Shown here one piece after another: positions 10,057 through 18,944 of a stretch of 64,000 nucleotides of DNA (its first letter is position 1; every line of letters begins with the position of its first letter). A model generated the notes under the pieces. That model saw only the letters and a program-made list of their open reading frames with translations. It was not told the DNA's origin and did no database searches. Made by a program: the position numbers and the translations under genes. Source of the stretch: SLRI01 sp964576715 (GTDB taxonomy: Bacteria; Pseudomonadota; Alphaproteobacteria; Geminicoccales; Geminicoccaceae). The stretch is from assembly GCA_964576715.1 (NCBI GenBank), contig CAZNWE010000007.1, positions 1 through 64,000 of the forward strand. Reading direction: 5' to 3'.

Positions 10057-10651
10057 GCCGTTCGAGGAGGACGAGACCGGCACGGTCTTTCGCGACGTCA
10101 TCCTCCTCGCCCTCGCCGGTTTCGTCGCCATCGTCGTGATGATCCTGCCGCACCTCAACCCGCCTGACGCCAAGACCGCGGACGCCATGGACCCGCCGGG
10201 CAACGTCATCGTCGAGGCGCGCTGGCCGGATGCCTGGGACAGCGACGTCGATCTCTGGGTGCAGGCCCCGGGCGACGTACCGGTCGGCTACTCGAACAAG
10301 GGCGGAGCGATCTTCAACCTCTTGCGCGACGATCTCGGACGACGCGGCGATGCCACCGAGATGAACTATGAGGTCAGCTACTCGCGCGGCATTCCGCCCG
10401 GTGAGTACGCCGTCAACGTGCATCTCTATCGCAACCCGGAGCGCAAGCTGCCGATCCCCGTCACGATCGTCGTCAGCGTCAAGAAAACGGCCCAGGAATC
10501 GGGCAAGCAGATCCTCGCGAGCAAGATCGAGCTCGGCCGGGAAGGCCAGGAGCTCACCGTCTTTCGCTTCAAGCTCGACGAAGCCAGCGATCTGGTGCCG
10601 GGCAGCGTGCACAATCTTCAGCGACCCTTGCGCAACTGGAAGCCGTCATGA
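10043..10651 (+). CDS. ExbD/TolR-like membrane helix with an unusual periplasmic domain
   Basis: A 202-residue protein with one N-terminal membrane helix (about 17-40) and a periplasmic domain of about 150 residues. The helix FRDVILLALAGFVAIVVMIL starts with an aspartate (D18), the position where ExbD, TolR and MotB keep their proton-carrying Asp. What follows is not the ExbD/TolR fold: it has WDSDVDLWVQAPGDVPVGY and PPGEYAVNVHLYRNP, reminiscent of beta-sandwich proteins with a DVDL motif. This assignment is inference from motif and context. The start overlaps the TolQ-like gene by 14 bp (a GTG at 10028 is possible), and the stop overlaps the next ATG. Confidence 0.6.
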   Translation: MGGLEPFEEDETGTVFRDVILLALAGFVAIVVMILPHLNPPDAKTADAMDPPGNVIVEARWPDAWDSDVDLWVQAPGDVPVGYSNKGGAIFNLLRDDLGRRGDATEMNYEVSYSRGIPPGEYAVNVHLYRNPERKLPIPVTIVVSVKKTAQESGKQILASKIELGREGQELTVFRFKLDEASDLVPGSVHNLQRPLRNWKPS

Positions 10652-11163
10652 ACGAGCTCTTCGGCCTCTTCATCGTCGTTGTCGCCCTGCTCTGCATCCT
10701 CGCGACGCACAGCATCTGGGCACCGACCCGGTTGCGGGTGAAGCTCTCGGCCCTGATCACCACCGTGTTGTTCCTGCCATTGGCTTACGCCGCGATGGTA
10801 CAGCTCTTGAGCAAGCCCAAACCAGTCCACCTCGAATGGTGGCAGGCGCAGGCCGAGGAGGCAACGGTGCTCGGCAGCTCGCTGCGCGAGGGTCAAGGGA
10901 TCTATCTCTGGCTGCAGATGGTCGAGCTGCCCGAGCCACGGTCCTACGTGCTGCCGTGGAGCCAGGAGCTGGCACAACAGCTGCAGGATGCGCTGCGCGA
11001 GGCCGAGGAGAATGGCACCGCGGTGCAGATGCGCTTGCCGTTTGAGCCCTCGCTCGACAATCGCGAGCCCAAGTTCTACGCCATGCCGCAGCCGGCCTTC
11101 CCGCCCAAGGACCGCAACGAGCCGGCCCCAGACCTGTTCGCCGGCCCGGCCACCGACGCTTGA
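10648..11163 (+). CDS. Uncharacterised envelope protein, third gene of the TolQ-like operon
   Basis: A 171-residue protein that I do not recognise. It has two membrane helices (about 4-24 and 33-55) joined by a short basic loop (APTRLRVK), which by the positive-inside rule puts both ends in the periplasm. The remaining 115 residues are hydrophilic, with Pro-rich linkers and the stretches PVHLEWWQAQAEEATVLGSS and YLWLQMVELPEPRSYVLPWS. The ATG overlaps the preceding stop (ATGA), so it is translationally coupled to the ExbD-like gene. It probably forms part of the same energised complex. Nothing in it points to an enzyme. Confidence 0.6.
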   Translation: MNELFGLFIVVVALLCILATHSIWAPTRLRVKLSALITTVLFLPLAYAAMVQLLSKPKPVHLEWWQAQAEEATVLGSSLREGQGIYLWLQMVELPEPRSYVLPWSQELAQQLQDALREAEENGTAVQMRLPFEPSLDNREPKFYAMPQPAFPPKDRNEPAPDLFAGPATDA

Positions 11164-11214
11164 CGGCAGCGCCGCGCCGGCGTCTATCGCGGCACCCGAA
11201 ACCCAGGTGCCGCG

Positions 11215-12168
11215 ATGCCCGAGACCGCGCCCTTGTTGATCGCCCACGAGCACGCCGACCTCTGGTGCAGCGAGCTCCGGGCACGCTTTCCCGGCCTGCC
11301 CTGTCGGCTCGTCCGCTCGGCAGGCGAACTCGACGCGGCCGCCGGGTTCCCGGCGCGCATCGCCTATAGCTGCGTCACCGACGGCTTTCCGCGCCAGGCG
11401 CATCGGCGCCTGCGCGAACGTGCCGGCCTCCGCTGGATTCATGTCGGCGGCGCTGGCTTCGACCACCTCGTGAGCGACGCGACGCCGGCACCGCTGCTCA
11501 CCAACGGAGGCGGCGTGCTCGCGCCTTTCTTGGCCGAGACCCTGCTCGGCGCGCTGATCGCCCTGAACCGCGGCTTCATCCACGCTGGCCGCGAGCAGGC
11601 CCAGGGTCGCTGGGCGCCGTGGAGCTTTCCAGCACTGGCTGGCCAGACGCTCGCCATCGTCGGCACCGGTGCGGTCGGCGTGGCCTTCGCGCGCCTGGCC
11701 AAGGCGCTCGACCTGCGCACGATCGGTGTCGCCCGGCGGCCCGAGAGGCGGGCGGCATTCGACACGGTCCGGCCGCTCACGGCCCTCGCCGAGGTTGCCG
11801 GCGCTTGCGATTATCTCAGCCTGAATGTGCGGCTGGTACCCGAGACCCGTGGGCTGATCGGTGCCGAGGTGCTCGGTGCCATGCGGCCCACGGCCTACCT
11901 TCTCAATGCCGCGCGTGGCGCGGTCGTCGACGAAGCGGCGCTGGTCGAGGCGCTGAGCGATGGTCGCATCGCCGGCGCCTATCTCGATGTTTTCGCGCAC
12001 GAGCCCCTGCCGCCGAGCAGCCGACTCTGGCACCTGCCCAACGTTCTGATCACCCCGCACATGAGCGACCGGGTGATCGACTGGGAGCTGCGGCATGCGC
12101 GGTTCTTCATGGCCAATCTCGAGCGCTGGCTTGCCGACCAGCCACTCGAGAATGTCGTGGACCCCTGA
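11215..12168 (+). CDS. D-2-hydroxyacid dehydrogenase (GhrA-like)
   Basis: A 317-residue NAD(P)-dependent dehydrogenase. It shows the Rossmann loop IVGTGAVGVAFARLAKAL (about 145-162), then LNAARGAVVDEAALVEAL with the substrate-binding Arg region, DVFAHEPLP with the conserved Glu, and TPHMSD with the catalytic His. The short first domain and the HVGGAGFDHL segment resemble glyoxylate/hydroxypyruvate reductases of the GhrA type, which reduce small 2-oxoacids in the cytoplasm. Substrate assignment within this family by sequence is unreliable. It lies 50 bp downstream of the TolQ-like operon and may be read through from it. Confidence 0.85.
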   Translation: MPETAPLLIAHEHADLWCSELRARFPGLPCRLVRSAGELDAAAGFPARIAYSCVTDGFPRQAHRRLRERAGLRWIHVGGAGFDHLVSDATPAPLLTNGGGVLAPFLAETLLGALIALNRGFIHAGREQAQGRWAPWSFPALAGQTLAIVGTGAVGVAFARLAKALDLRTIGVARRPERRAAFDTVRPLTALAEVAGACDYLSLNVRLVPETRGLIGAEVLGAMRPTAYLLNAARGAVVDEAALVEALSDGRIAGAYLDVFAHEPLPPSSRLWHLPNVLITPHMSDRVIDWELRHARFFMANLERWLADQPLENVVDP

Positions 12169-12368
12169 GCGTGATCAAGCGCGCTGCTGACATGCCGGCG
12201 CCGGAGCGGTAAGGGGCGGCAGCGACGCGGCGCGACCGCCGGCTTGTCGCAACCGTTGCCTGTCGCCGGCCTAGGGCCGGCGCTTCTGTGGTGGCTGGTG
12301 CAACCCTTCATTAAGCTGCCGCTGCTAGTTTCGCGCCTGCCAAGTGATGTCGGACAGGAGATGATACC

Positions 12369-13016
12369 TTGCGGCTCGATGCAGAGATTGCGGCGCCGGG
12401 CATGGCAGGCGCGCGCGCCGCGCGCGATGCTGTGGGCTGGTTTGCGGCGCACGAGCTGCGCACGCCATTGCAGGCGATTCAGGGCGGCGTCGCCCTCCTC
12501 CTGGAGGACCGCGGTGCCGGGCTTTCGGCGACGCAGCTCGAGGCCCTCGGGCTGATCAACGCGGCAACCGCCGATCTCGAGCGCTGCATCACCCATCTAT
12601 GCGAGCTCGCGGCACTCAGCGCTAGCTCGCCGGCAGCACCGCAGGTTGTGCCGCTTGTCGAGCTGCTTGCGGCTTCGGGCACCGCAGTCCGGCTGCGTCC
12701 GAGCGCGGCGCTCGAGCCTGCTGCCACGACGGCCGTGCATGTCGTGCCATCCCTGGTCAGGCGCGCGCTCGTCCAGCTGTCGGCCCTGGCGCCGGCAGGC
12801 GGCACGCGCGGTCTCGACTGCGAGGTCGGGGCCATTGCCGCCGATTGGATCGGTCTCGATTTCCGCCTGGCCCCGTCGGCGAGCGGTGACGGGGCTCTGG
12901 CCTGGCAGCTCGCCAGCGCGCTGATCGAGCGCGCCGGCGCCACCTTGGCGACAACCACCGCGCGATCGGTGCGACTGACCTTGCGCCGCGCGACCGGGGT
13001 CACGATATCACCCTGA
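12369..13016 (+). CDS. Histidine-kinase-like protein lacking ATPase motifs (ChpT-like layout)
   Basis: A 215-residue soluble protein. Residues about 22-45 carry a kinase dimerisation helix with a phospho-acceptor block, AAHELRTPLQAIQGG, so the histidine is present. The following about 130 residues, where a kinase would have N, G1 and G2 ATP-binding boxes, have none of them. A histidine helix hairpin plus a degenerate ATPase-like domain in about 220 residues is the plan of the phosphotransferase ChpT, although the HELRTP motif is kinase-like. It could therefore be a phosphotransfer protein or a decayed kinase. The TTG start at 12369 is chosen because AGGAG lies eight bases before it. Confidence 0.5.
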   Translation: MRLDAEIAAPGMAGARAARDAVGWFAAHELRTPLQAIQGGVALLLEDRGAGLSATQLEALGLINAATADLERCITHLCELAALSASSPAAPQVVPLVELLAASGTAVRLRPSAALEPAATTAVHVVPSLVRRALVQLSALAPAGGTRGLDCEVGAIAADWIGLDFRLAPSASGDGALAWQLASALIERAGATLATTTARSVRLTLRRATGVTISP

Positions 13017-13752
13017 GCGATGGACAACGGGCAAGTGCCGAGCCGGTTCGATCTTGTTGATTCGGCGGCACCGCATCGTGCTACCGACGTAGCCTTCGAC
13101 GCACGCCAGCCTCGTGGTGTGCCGACGGCACCCTGTTCTAGCTTGCGGTTTTTCTTGATTTCCCTCCCGTCTTCGGTAGCTATCGTCTGGTGACGAGGCT
13201 CGTATGGTAATTTTCCTCGCTATGAAAGCCCGCTTCGCAGTATGGCGGACGGCGACGCTCGAGATGCACCCCTCGGGATGTGAACAGACAGCCGGCCGTC
13301 GATTGGTGAGGTCATCATCGAAGGGCTAGCGAGGCGCCGACCAGCACCACGGTGCTGCGCGAGCTGAGGGCGCACCAGCGGCGCGGCGTACCGGTTGGAT
13401 GGTCGCGCACCAGCAGGCGGAGACGGCGAACGTGCAGGCGAGCGAGCGAGCGTGTGGCACGACTCCGGTTGTACCTGGCTGCTGACCGGTCTCGCGCCGC
13501 CGTCAGGTCACTCCGTCAGGTCACTATGCCGGGGGCACCACAGCGATCGGGCGGCGACGCGTCTCGCGCAGTGCCACGGCGACTGCGCTCGGTGTCGGTG
13601 TCGTCGGACCGGGGCTGTTGCTCGCTATCGACCGGCTGGCAAACATGCCAAGAGGCCCGATCAGTGGCGCCGCGTTCGCACTGCGGCAGCCTGAAACCGG
13701 CTGATCGAACCAACGACGGCCGTGTTTCGTCAAAGTGGAAGAAGGAAGGCTT
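13017..13752. other. 736-bp gap without a convincing gene
   Basis: All frames here give basic, low-complexity peptides with no family likeness, and codon positions do not show the strong third-position GC of neighbouring genes. One small curiosity is a perfect tandem duplication of 13 bases (CCGTCAGGTCACT) at 13500-13525. The last 150 bases probably hold the promoter of the gene at 13753. No tRNA-like cloverleaf or terminator was found. Confidence 0.4.
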
Positions 13753-14508
13753 GTGAACAGCAATAACCGGAACTCGATGTTCCCGTTTCGCCGTGGTGGC
13801 GGCAAGAAGCGGGGCAAGCCCCAGGGTGGTCATCAGCCCGGTCAGCCCGGCCGCCGCCAAGCCGGCGGCCGGAGGATCCCCAATTCGGCGGCCGAGTTGC
13901 TCGGTGCGCTGCAGCCGACCACCAAATCGCTGGCCCAGGTCCTCGCCGGCAACACGCGAGCGTCCGGCCAGGTCGTGCATGCACGCAATATCCTCAACCA
14001 GGCCGAGCGACTGGTCGACGATCGGGCGGTGGAACGCCTGCCGCCGAAGCAGCGCGAGGAATTTCTCGAGCAGCTTGCCCGGCTGAAGCTGACCCTCGCC
14101 GATGCCGACGACGCCGCCGATGCCGACGCAGCGGCGGCGCCCGTCGCCGCCGCTGCACCGCCGCTCTCGATGGATCGGCTGCGCGAACTCGCCTTGAGCA
14201 TCGCGACCGGGGCACCGGCTCCGGGTGAGCCGCCGTCGCCCCAGGCGACGGGCGCGGCGTCGGCGGACGAAGGAATGGTCGCCGAAAGCCCGGCGCAACG
14301 CGACGCGTCGACGCTGCCCGCACAAGACCCGCCGCCGGGCGACGCCACCGAGCCGCCGAGCGCCACGCCGGCGGACACCAAGGACGAGAAAGCCGAGAGC
14401 AAGGTTTCCCGAGCAAAGCGTGGTGCAACCTTGCGGCTGAAAACCGTGCACCCGGACCCTGCGGACGAGGCGCACAGCGCCGCGACAGAAGCCGCGACGG
14501 CACGCTGA
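13753..14508 (+). CDS. Uncharacterised low-complexity protein
   Basis: A 251-residue protein that I cannot assign. The first 45 residues are basic and rich in Gly, Asn, Gln and Arg (FPFRRGGGKKRGKPQ). Residues about 50-115 form the only ordered-looking part, predicted helical (NTRASGQVVHARNILNQAER and PPKQREEFLEQLARLKLTL). The rest is Ala, Pro and Asp-rich and probably disordered, ending in a basic patch. The start resembles DUF4167-like proteins of alphaproteobacteria only superficially. I start at the GTG at 13753, where GAAGGA is six bases upstream, instead of the GTG at 13735. Third-codon GC is high, which supports real coding. Confidence 0.5.
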   Translation: MNSNNRNSMFPFRRGGGKKRGKPQGGHQPGQPGRRQAGGRRIPNSAAELLGALQPTTKSLAQVLAGNTRASGQVVHARNILNQAERLVDDRAVERLPPKQREEFLEQLARLKLTLADADDAADADAAAAPVAAAAPPLSMDRLRELALSIATGAPAPGEPPSPQATGAASADEGMVAESPAQRDASTLPAQDPPPGDATEPPSATPADTKDEKAESKVSRAKRGATLRLKTVHPDPADEAHSAATEAATAR

Positions 14509-14773
14509 CCAACAAACAGCCGCACGAGCGGTGCGGATGTCTTGGCCGGGAGCGATTGCCTCGGCACTGTGGCGCGCCCGGGCCGCGCCGTCGACGCCTG
14601 CGCTGGCGCGGGTAGCGTAACGGCGAGGGCGTTAACGGAAGATTCTCAATCGTTGCGCGATACTGCGACGGCCTCCACCGGACCGTCGAAAGGGATTTGT
14701 TCGATCCACCGTTTGAACTATGTTTGGGGGTGTCGATGAGCCAACGCGACGCGCGACGGGCGCCTGGGGAGCC

Positions 14774-15097
14774 ATGAAGGACGGCTGGGACGAGGATCGG
14801 GTGGTAAAGGGCGATGTTGCCACCAAGCCACGCACACGCACGCAGCGGCCCTCGCTCTACAAGGTGTTGCTGCTCAATGACGACTACACGCCGATGGAGT
14901 TCGTCGTGCATGTTCTCGAGCGTTTTTTCAACAAGAGTCGCGAAGACGCCACCCGCATCATGTGGCATGTCCACCAGAAAGGTGTGGGTGTCTGCGGCGT
15001 CTACACCTTCGAGATCGCCGAGACCAAGGTAACGCAGGTGACCGAGTTCGCCCGACAGAACCAGCACCCGCTCCAATGCACCATGGAAAAGGAGTGA
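14774..15097 (+). CDS. clpS: ClpS adaptor for ClpAP
   Basis: A 107-residue ClpS. A flexible N-terminal tail is followed by the core RPSLYKVLLLNDDYTPMEFV, the helix VLERFFNKSREDATRIMWHVHQKG and GVYTFEIAETKVTQVTEFAR, which form the pocket for N-degron residues. ClpS delivers proteins with destabilising N termini to ClpA and alters its substrate choice. The tail, which ClpS uses to engage ClpA, is present. The ATG at 14774 gives the usual length; an in-frame ATG at 14720 would add 18 residues. clpA follows in the same direction after about 240 bp, the standard alphaproteobacterial order. Confidence 0.95.
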   Translation: MKDGWDEDRVVKGDVATKPRTRTQRPSLYKVLLLNDDYTPMEFVVHVLERFFNKSREDATRIMWHVHQKGVGVCGVYTFEIAETKVTQVTEFARQNQHPLQCTMEKE

Positions 15098-15340
15098 GCG
15101 GTCGCAGCGCCCCGCGTGTGGCGGCACCGCGCCATCGCGGCCGCAGCCGGCCGCCTCGATCGTGCCCGAGGAAATCACCGGCAAAGCGCGGCGCCACGCC
15201 GTCGCTCACCGCGGTCGCCGGGCTGGCGTTGTTGACCAAGCTCGACGCTGGCAGATATCCATGCAGTTCGGCTACAATGCCGATCACGGTGATCGAGCGG
15301 CTGCGGCCCACGGTCGTGGCGGCTTCGGCAAGGAGGTAGG

Positions 15341-17695
15341 ATGCTCTCGCGCACACTGGAAAAGACCCTTCGTCGGGCGCTCGCCCTCGCCAATGCGCGG
15401 CAGCACGAATATGCCACGCTCGAGCACCTCTTGATGGCGTTGAGCGAGGATCAAGACGCGGTTGCCGTGATGAAGGCTTGTGCTGTCGAGATCGACAAGC
15501 TGCGCCTCGCCCTCACCGATTTTCTCGATCATGAGCTCTCCGGCCTCGTCGTCGACGGCGTTGTCGATGCCAAGGCGACGGCCGGCTTCCAGCGCGTCAT
15601 TCAGCGCGCCGCCATCCATGTCCAGTCGTCTGGCCGCAGTGAGGTCACCGGAGCCAACGTGCTGGTCGCCCTCTTCTCCGAGCGCGAGTCGCATGCCGTC
15701 TGGTTTCTGCAGGAGCAGAACATGTCCAGGCTCGATGCGGTCAATTACATCGCGCACGGGATCGCCAAGAAGCCAAGCCTCAGCGAGGAGCGTCGGGTGA
15801 AGGGTGCGGAGGAAGCGAGCCAAGGCGAGGAGAAGCGCGAGGCCGGCAGCGAGGCGTTGTCGACCTATTGCGTCAACCTCAACGACAAGGCGACGGCCGG
15901 CAAGATCGATATCCTGGTCGGTCGGCAGCACGAGATCGAGCGGACCATCCAGATCCTCTGTCGGCGCTCGAAGAACAACCCGCTCTTCGTCGGCGACCCG
16001 GGTGTCGGCAAGACCGCGATAGCCGAGGGGTTGGCGCTCAGGATCGTGCGCGGCGAGGTTCCCGAGGTCCTCAAACACGCCATTATTTTCGCCCTCGACA
16101 TGGGCGCACTGCTGGCCGGCACCCGCTATCGGGGCGACTTCGAGGAGCGGCTGAAGGCGGTGATCGGCGAGCTCGAGGCCAATGACCGGGCCGTCCTCTT
16201 CATCGACGAGATCCACACCGTGATCGGTGCGGGTGCGACGAGTGGCGGCTCGCTCGATGCCTCCAATATTCTCAAGCCGGCCCTCGCCGGTGGCTCGCTG
16301 CGCTGCATCGGCTCGACCACCTACAAGGAGTTCCGGAACTATTTCGAGAAGGACCGGGCCCTCGTCCGCCGCTTTCAGAAGATCGACGTGCCCGAGCCCT
16401 CCGAGGACGAGGCAGTCAAGATCCTCGAGGGCTTGCGGCCGAGCTTCGAGGAGCATCACCGAATCAAATACTCGACCGGCGCACTCAAGGCCGCGGTCAA
16501 GTTGTCGAACCGCTACATTCATGACCGCAAGCTGCCCGACAAGGCGATCGACGTGATCGACGAGGTGGGTGCCGCCCAGATGCTCAAGCCCGAGGGCCAA
16601 AGGCGCAAGACCGTGGGGGCGAAGGACATCGAGGAGATCGTCGCGAAGATTGCGCGCGTGCCGATCAAGGCGGTCAATGCCCGGGACAAGAGTGCTTTGA
16701 AGACCCTCGGCGACGACCTCAAGGCCGTGGTGTTCGGGCAGAACCAGGCGATCGAGGCGCTTTCGTCGGCGATCAAGCTCAGCCGGGCTGGACTGCGTGA
16801 TCCGCAAAAGCCCATTGGCTGCTACCTGTTCTCCGGCCCGACCGGTGTCGGCAAGACCGAGGTGGCGCGCCAGCTCGCGAGCGTCATGGGCATCGAGATC
16901 GTGCGTTTCGACATGTCCGAGTACATGGAGCGGCACGCGGTCTCGCGGCTGATCGGCGCACCTCCGGGCTATGTCGGGTTCGATCAGGGTGGCCTGTTGA
17001 CCGATTCGATCGACCAGCATCCGCACGCCGTGCTGCTCCTCGACGAGATCGAAAAAGCGCATCCGGATGTCTTCAACATCCTTCTCCAGGTGATGGACTA
17101 CGGCAAGCTCACCGACAACAACGGCAAGACGGTCGATTTCCGGAACGTCATCCTGATCATGACGACCAATGCCGGGGCGGCCGACATGAGCAAACCCGTC
17201 ATGGGCTTCGGCGCCGCGGCACGCGAGGGCGAGGATACCGAGGCGATCAAGCGCCTGTTCACGCCGGAATTCAGGAACCGGCTCGATGCGGTCATCCCCT
17301 TCGCCGGTTTGACGCCGAGAATCATCCGCTCGGTGGTCGACAAGTTCGTGGATCAGCTCGCCGCGCAACTGGCCGACAAGCGCGTTTCGATCGAGCTCGA
17401 CGAGGCGGCCAAAGCGTGGCTGGCCGAGCGTGGCTACGATCCGCTCTACGGTGCCCGCCCCCTGGCTCGGGTGATCGAGGAGCACATGAAGAAGCCCTTG
17501 GCCGACGAGCTTCTGTTCGGTCGGCTGGCCAAGGGGGGCAAGGTGACGGTGACCATCCAGGGCGACAAGCCGGTCTTCGTGATCGTGCCGACCGGCCAAG
17601 CCCTGCCCTTCCTGCCGCCGCCCGATGCCATCGACGACGTCGATGCCCGGGATGAGGACAGCCCGAACGAGGAGCTGCCCGAGACTGTCGGCTGA
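15341..17695 (+). CDS. clpA: ATP-dependent Clp protease ATP-binding subunit ClpA
   Basis: A 784-residue AAA+ unfoldase, the normal ClpA length. An N-terminal repeat domain (about 1-145) that binds ClpS is followed by two ATPase modules with Walker A motifs GDPGVGKT (218-225) and GPTGVGKT (499-506), and Walker B segments LFIDEIHT and LLLDEIEKA. No ClpB-type middle coiled coil is present, which separates it from the disaggregase. It unfolds substrates and threads them into ClpP; no clpP lies in the window. A strong AAGGAGG precedes the ATG by four bases. The C terminus carries a short acidic tail. Confidence 0.97.
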   Translation: MLSRTLEKTLRRALALANARQHEYATLEHLLMALSEDQDAVAVMKACAVEIDKLRLALTDFLDHELSGLVVDGVVDAKATAGFQRVIQRAAIHVQSSGRSEVTGANVLVALFSERESHAVWFLQEQNMSRLDAVNYIAHGIAKKPSLSEERRVKGAEEASQGEEKREAGSEALSTYCVNLNDKATAGKIDILVGRQHEIERTIQILCRRSKNNPLFVGDPGVGKTAIAEGLALRIVRGEVPEVLKHAIIFALDMGALLAGTRYRGDFEERLKAVIGELEANDRAVLFIDEIHTVIGAGATSGGSLDASNILKPALAGGSLRCIGSTTYKEFRNYFEKDRALVRRFQKIDVPEPSEDEAVKILEGLRPSFEEHHRIKYSTGALKAAVKLSNRYIHDRKLPDKAIDVIDEVGAAQMLKPEGQRRKTVGAKDIEEIVAKIARVPIKAVNARDKSALKTLGDDLKAVVFGQNQAIEALSSAIKLSRAGLRDPQKPIGCYLFSGPTGVGKTEVARQLASVMGIEIVRFDMSEYMERHAVSRLIGAPPGYVGFDQGGLLTDSIDQHPHAVLLLDEIEKAHPDVFNILLQVMDYGKLTDNNGKTVDFRNVILIMTTNAGAADMSKPVMGFGAAAREGEDTEAIKRLFTPEFRNRLDAVIPFAGLTPRIIRSVVDKFVDQLAAQLADKRVSIELDEAAKAWLAERGYDPLYGARPLARVIEEHMKKPLADELLFGRLAKGGKVTVTIQGDKPVFVIVPTGQALPFLPPPDAIDDVDARDEDSPNEELPETVG

Positions 17696-18418
17696 GCGGC
17701 GCCGCGGGGAGTGCAAAGGTCCGGTTTTCGCGGCCGGGGCTTGTCCGGCAACGACGTAATGCGGCGATGCGGCCGGTCGGTTCTGGCCAAGCTGACGCGC
17801 TGTTCAGGCCTTAAGCCAACCAATCAGCGTGGATGCTCGCAGCTCGGACTCTCGGCTCCTCGTGCGAGGCAACAGAGATCTGCATCGCCACCTTTTCCTA
17901 TGCAGCTGCCATGCCAGGCATGCCGCGATCTAGCGCTTCCCTGGTAAGCGTAACGCGGTGCGGGATGTCGCACTGGCTGGCGACGGGGAGCAGGGCCGTT
18001 ACAGGCGGCCAACAGCCGCACGCTTCTGAGCTAGGCAAGGGGATCGCCCCCTCACGGCCCCTATCCAAGGACCATCGCCACGGCGACGACCGCGGTGGCG
18101 GGCGGATCGTCTGAGGGCAGCGAAACGACCGACCCGGTACTGCGGACCGCCTTTTCTGCTGCATTGCAGCACTGGCGGCGATGACCCTTTCGGTCTAGGT
18201 AGAGTGGCAGGACGGAGTGCTGGCCTCCGTAACGTCGATCGTCACAGTGTCGTGGGGTCTGCCCGCCTTGCAGACCATGCCTGGCCGATGCGCCAAGCCC
18301 TGGGCGACCAGCGCGGCACTCGACCGTCGGCGGCAAAGCGATGGTCCCCAGCGTCCATCGCCTGCCCATCAGCAACCCTGCCGCGATCACAGGCCGTGCC
18401 ATGACGGAAGGAGACGAG
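17696..18418. other. 723-bp gap with no recognisable gene
   Basis: Both strands contain short open frames, but none shows family motifs or the codon bias of neighbouring genes. The minus-strand frame over about 18061-18465 was inspected as a possible transposase remnant and did not hold up. The last bases contain AAGGAG, the ribosome site of the GNAT gene. The stretch is unusually long for this gene-dense window and may be decayed coding DNA. Confidence 0.35.
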
Positions 18419-18916
18419 ATGGAAGGGTTGAAGATCACGACCGCTGCACCGACGGCCGAGCACATGCAGAAGCTGCTCGCCGACTTCGATAGCTACCTGG
18501 CCAGGCTCTACCCGCCAGAGGCGGAGTACGGGCTCGCCGACGAGGAGTTGCAATCACCCAATGTTCGCTTCGTCTTCGTCGAGCAACACAATGCGGTGGT
18601 CGCCTGCGGCGCCATCCGGCTCGCAGAGGATTTCGCCGAGATCAAGCGGATGTATGTGGTGCCGGAGATGCGCCAGTCGGGGATCGGCCGGCAACTCCTG
18701 AGCCATCTCGAGACCGCCACGGCGGGCGCTGGCCGGCCATTGATCCGGCTCGAGACCAGCGTTGCCCAGCCGGAGGCGATCGCCCTCTACGAAAGCGCCG
18801 GCTATAGCCGGACCGACCCGTTCCCGCCCTACGAGGCCGACCCGCGCAGTGTTTTCATGGAGAAATCCGTGGCCGCGCTGTTCGAGAACCTGGGTCGCGC
18901 CGGGTCGTTCCCCTGA
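18419..18916 (+). CDS. GNAT-family N-acetyltransferase
   Basis: A 165-residue acetyltransferase. The acetyl-CoA loop is visible as EIKRMYVVPEMRQSGIGRQLLSHLE (Q-S-G-I-G-R, about 84-89), preceded by the beta strands VRFVFVEQHNAVVACGAIRL and followed by PEAIALYESAGYSRTDPFPPYEADPRSVFMEKS. This is the usual GNAT fold with the C-terminal strand that completes the substrate site. It resembles small-molecule or amino-acid acetyltransferases, but the acceptor is unknown. The ATG at 18419 is selected because AAGGAG lies five bases before it; an ATG at 18401 would place that site inside the gene. Confidence 0.85.
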   Translation: MEGLKITTAAPTAEHMQKLLADFDSYLARLYPPEAEYGLADEELQSPNVRFVFVEQHNAVVACGAIRLAEDFAEIKRMYVVPEMRQSGIGRQLLSHLETATAGAGRPLIRLETSVAQPEAIALYESAGYSRTDPFPPYEADPRSVFMEKSVAALFENLGRAGSFP

Positions 18917-18944
18917 CATCACGCTGCTGAGCGCAGCTGCTGCG

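Noticed and set aside
10618..12096. A 492-codon antisense frame over the third envelope gene and the hydroxyacid dehydrogenase
   Set aside because: The plus-strand genes have clear motifs or coupling. The antisense translation is rich in Gly, Arg and Gln without any domain.
13046..13060. A GGTTCGA-like stretch as the T-loop of a tRNA
   Set aside because: No acceptor, D or anticodon stem can be built around it. No tRNA was recognised anywhere in the window.
13352..13756. A 134-codon frame before the 13753 gene
   Set aside because: Its translation is Arg- and Ser-rich with no motif, and no ribosome site or codon bias supports it.
15284..17716. A long open frame of about 810 codons antisense to clpA
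   Set aside because: It mirrors the codon structure of clpA in a GC-rich genome and its translation has no family motifs. The same holds for the long antisense frames over NAD-GDH (4247-6904), alaS (25315-27747), the carbamoyltransferase (23317-25224), recA (21250-22542) and 61686-63770.
18061..18465. A possible transposase remnant on the minus strand after clpA
   Set aside because: Some residues looked transposase-like, but no ordered motif could be followed in any frame.
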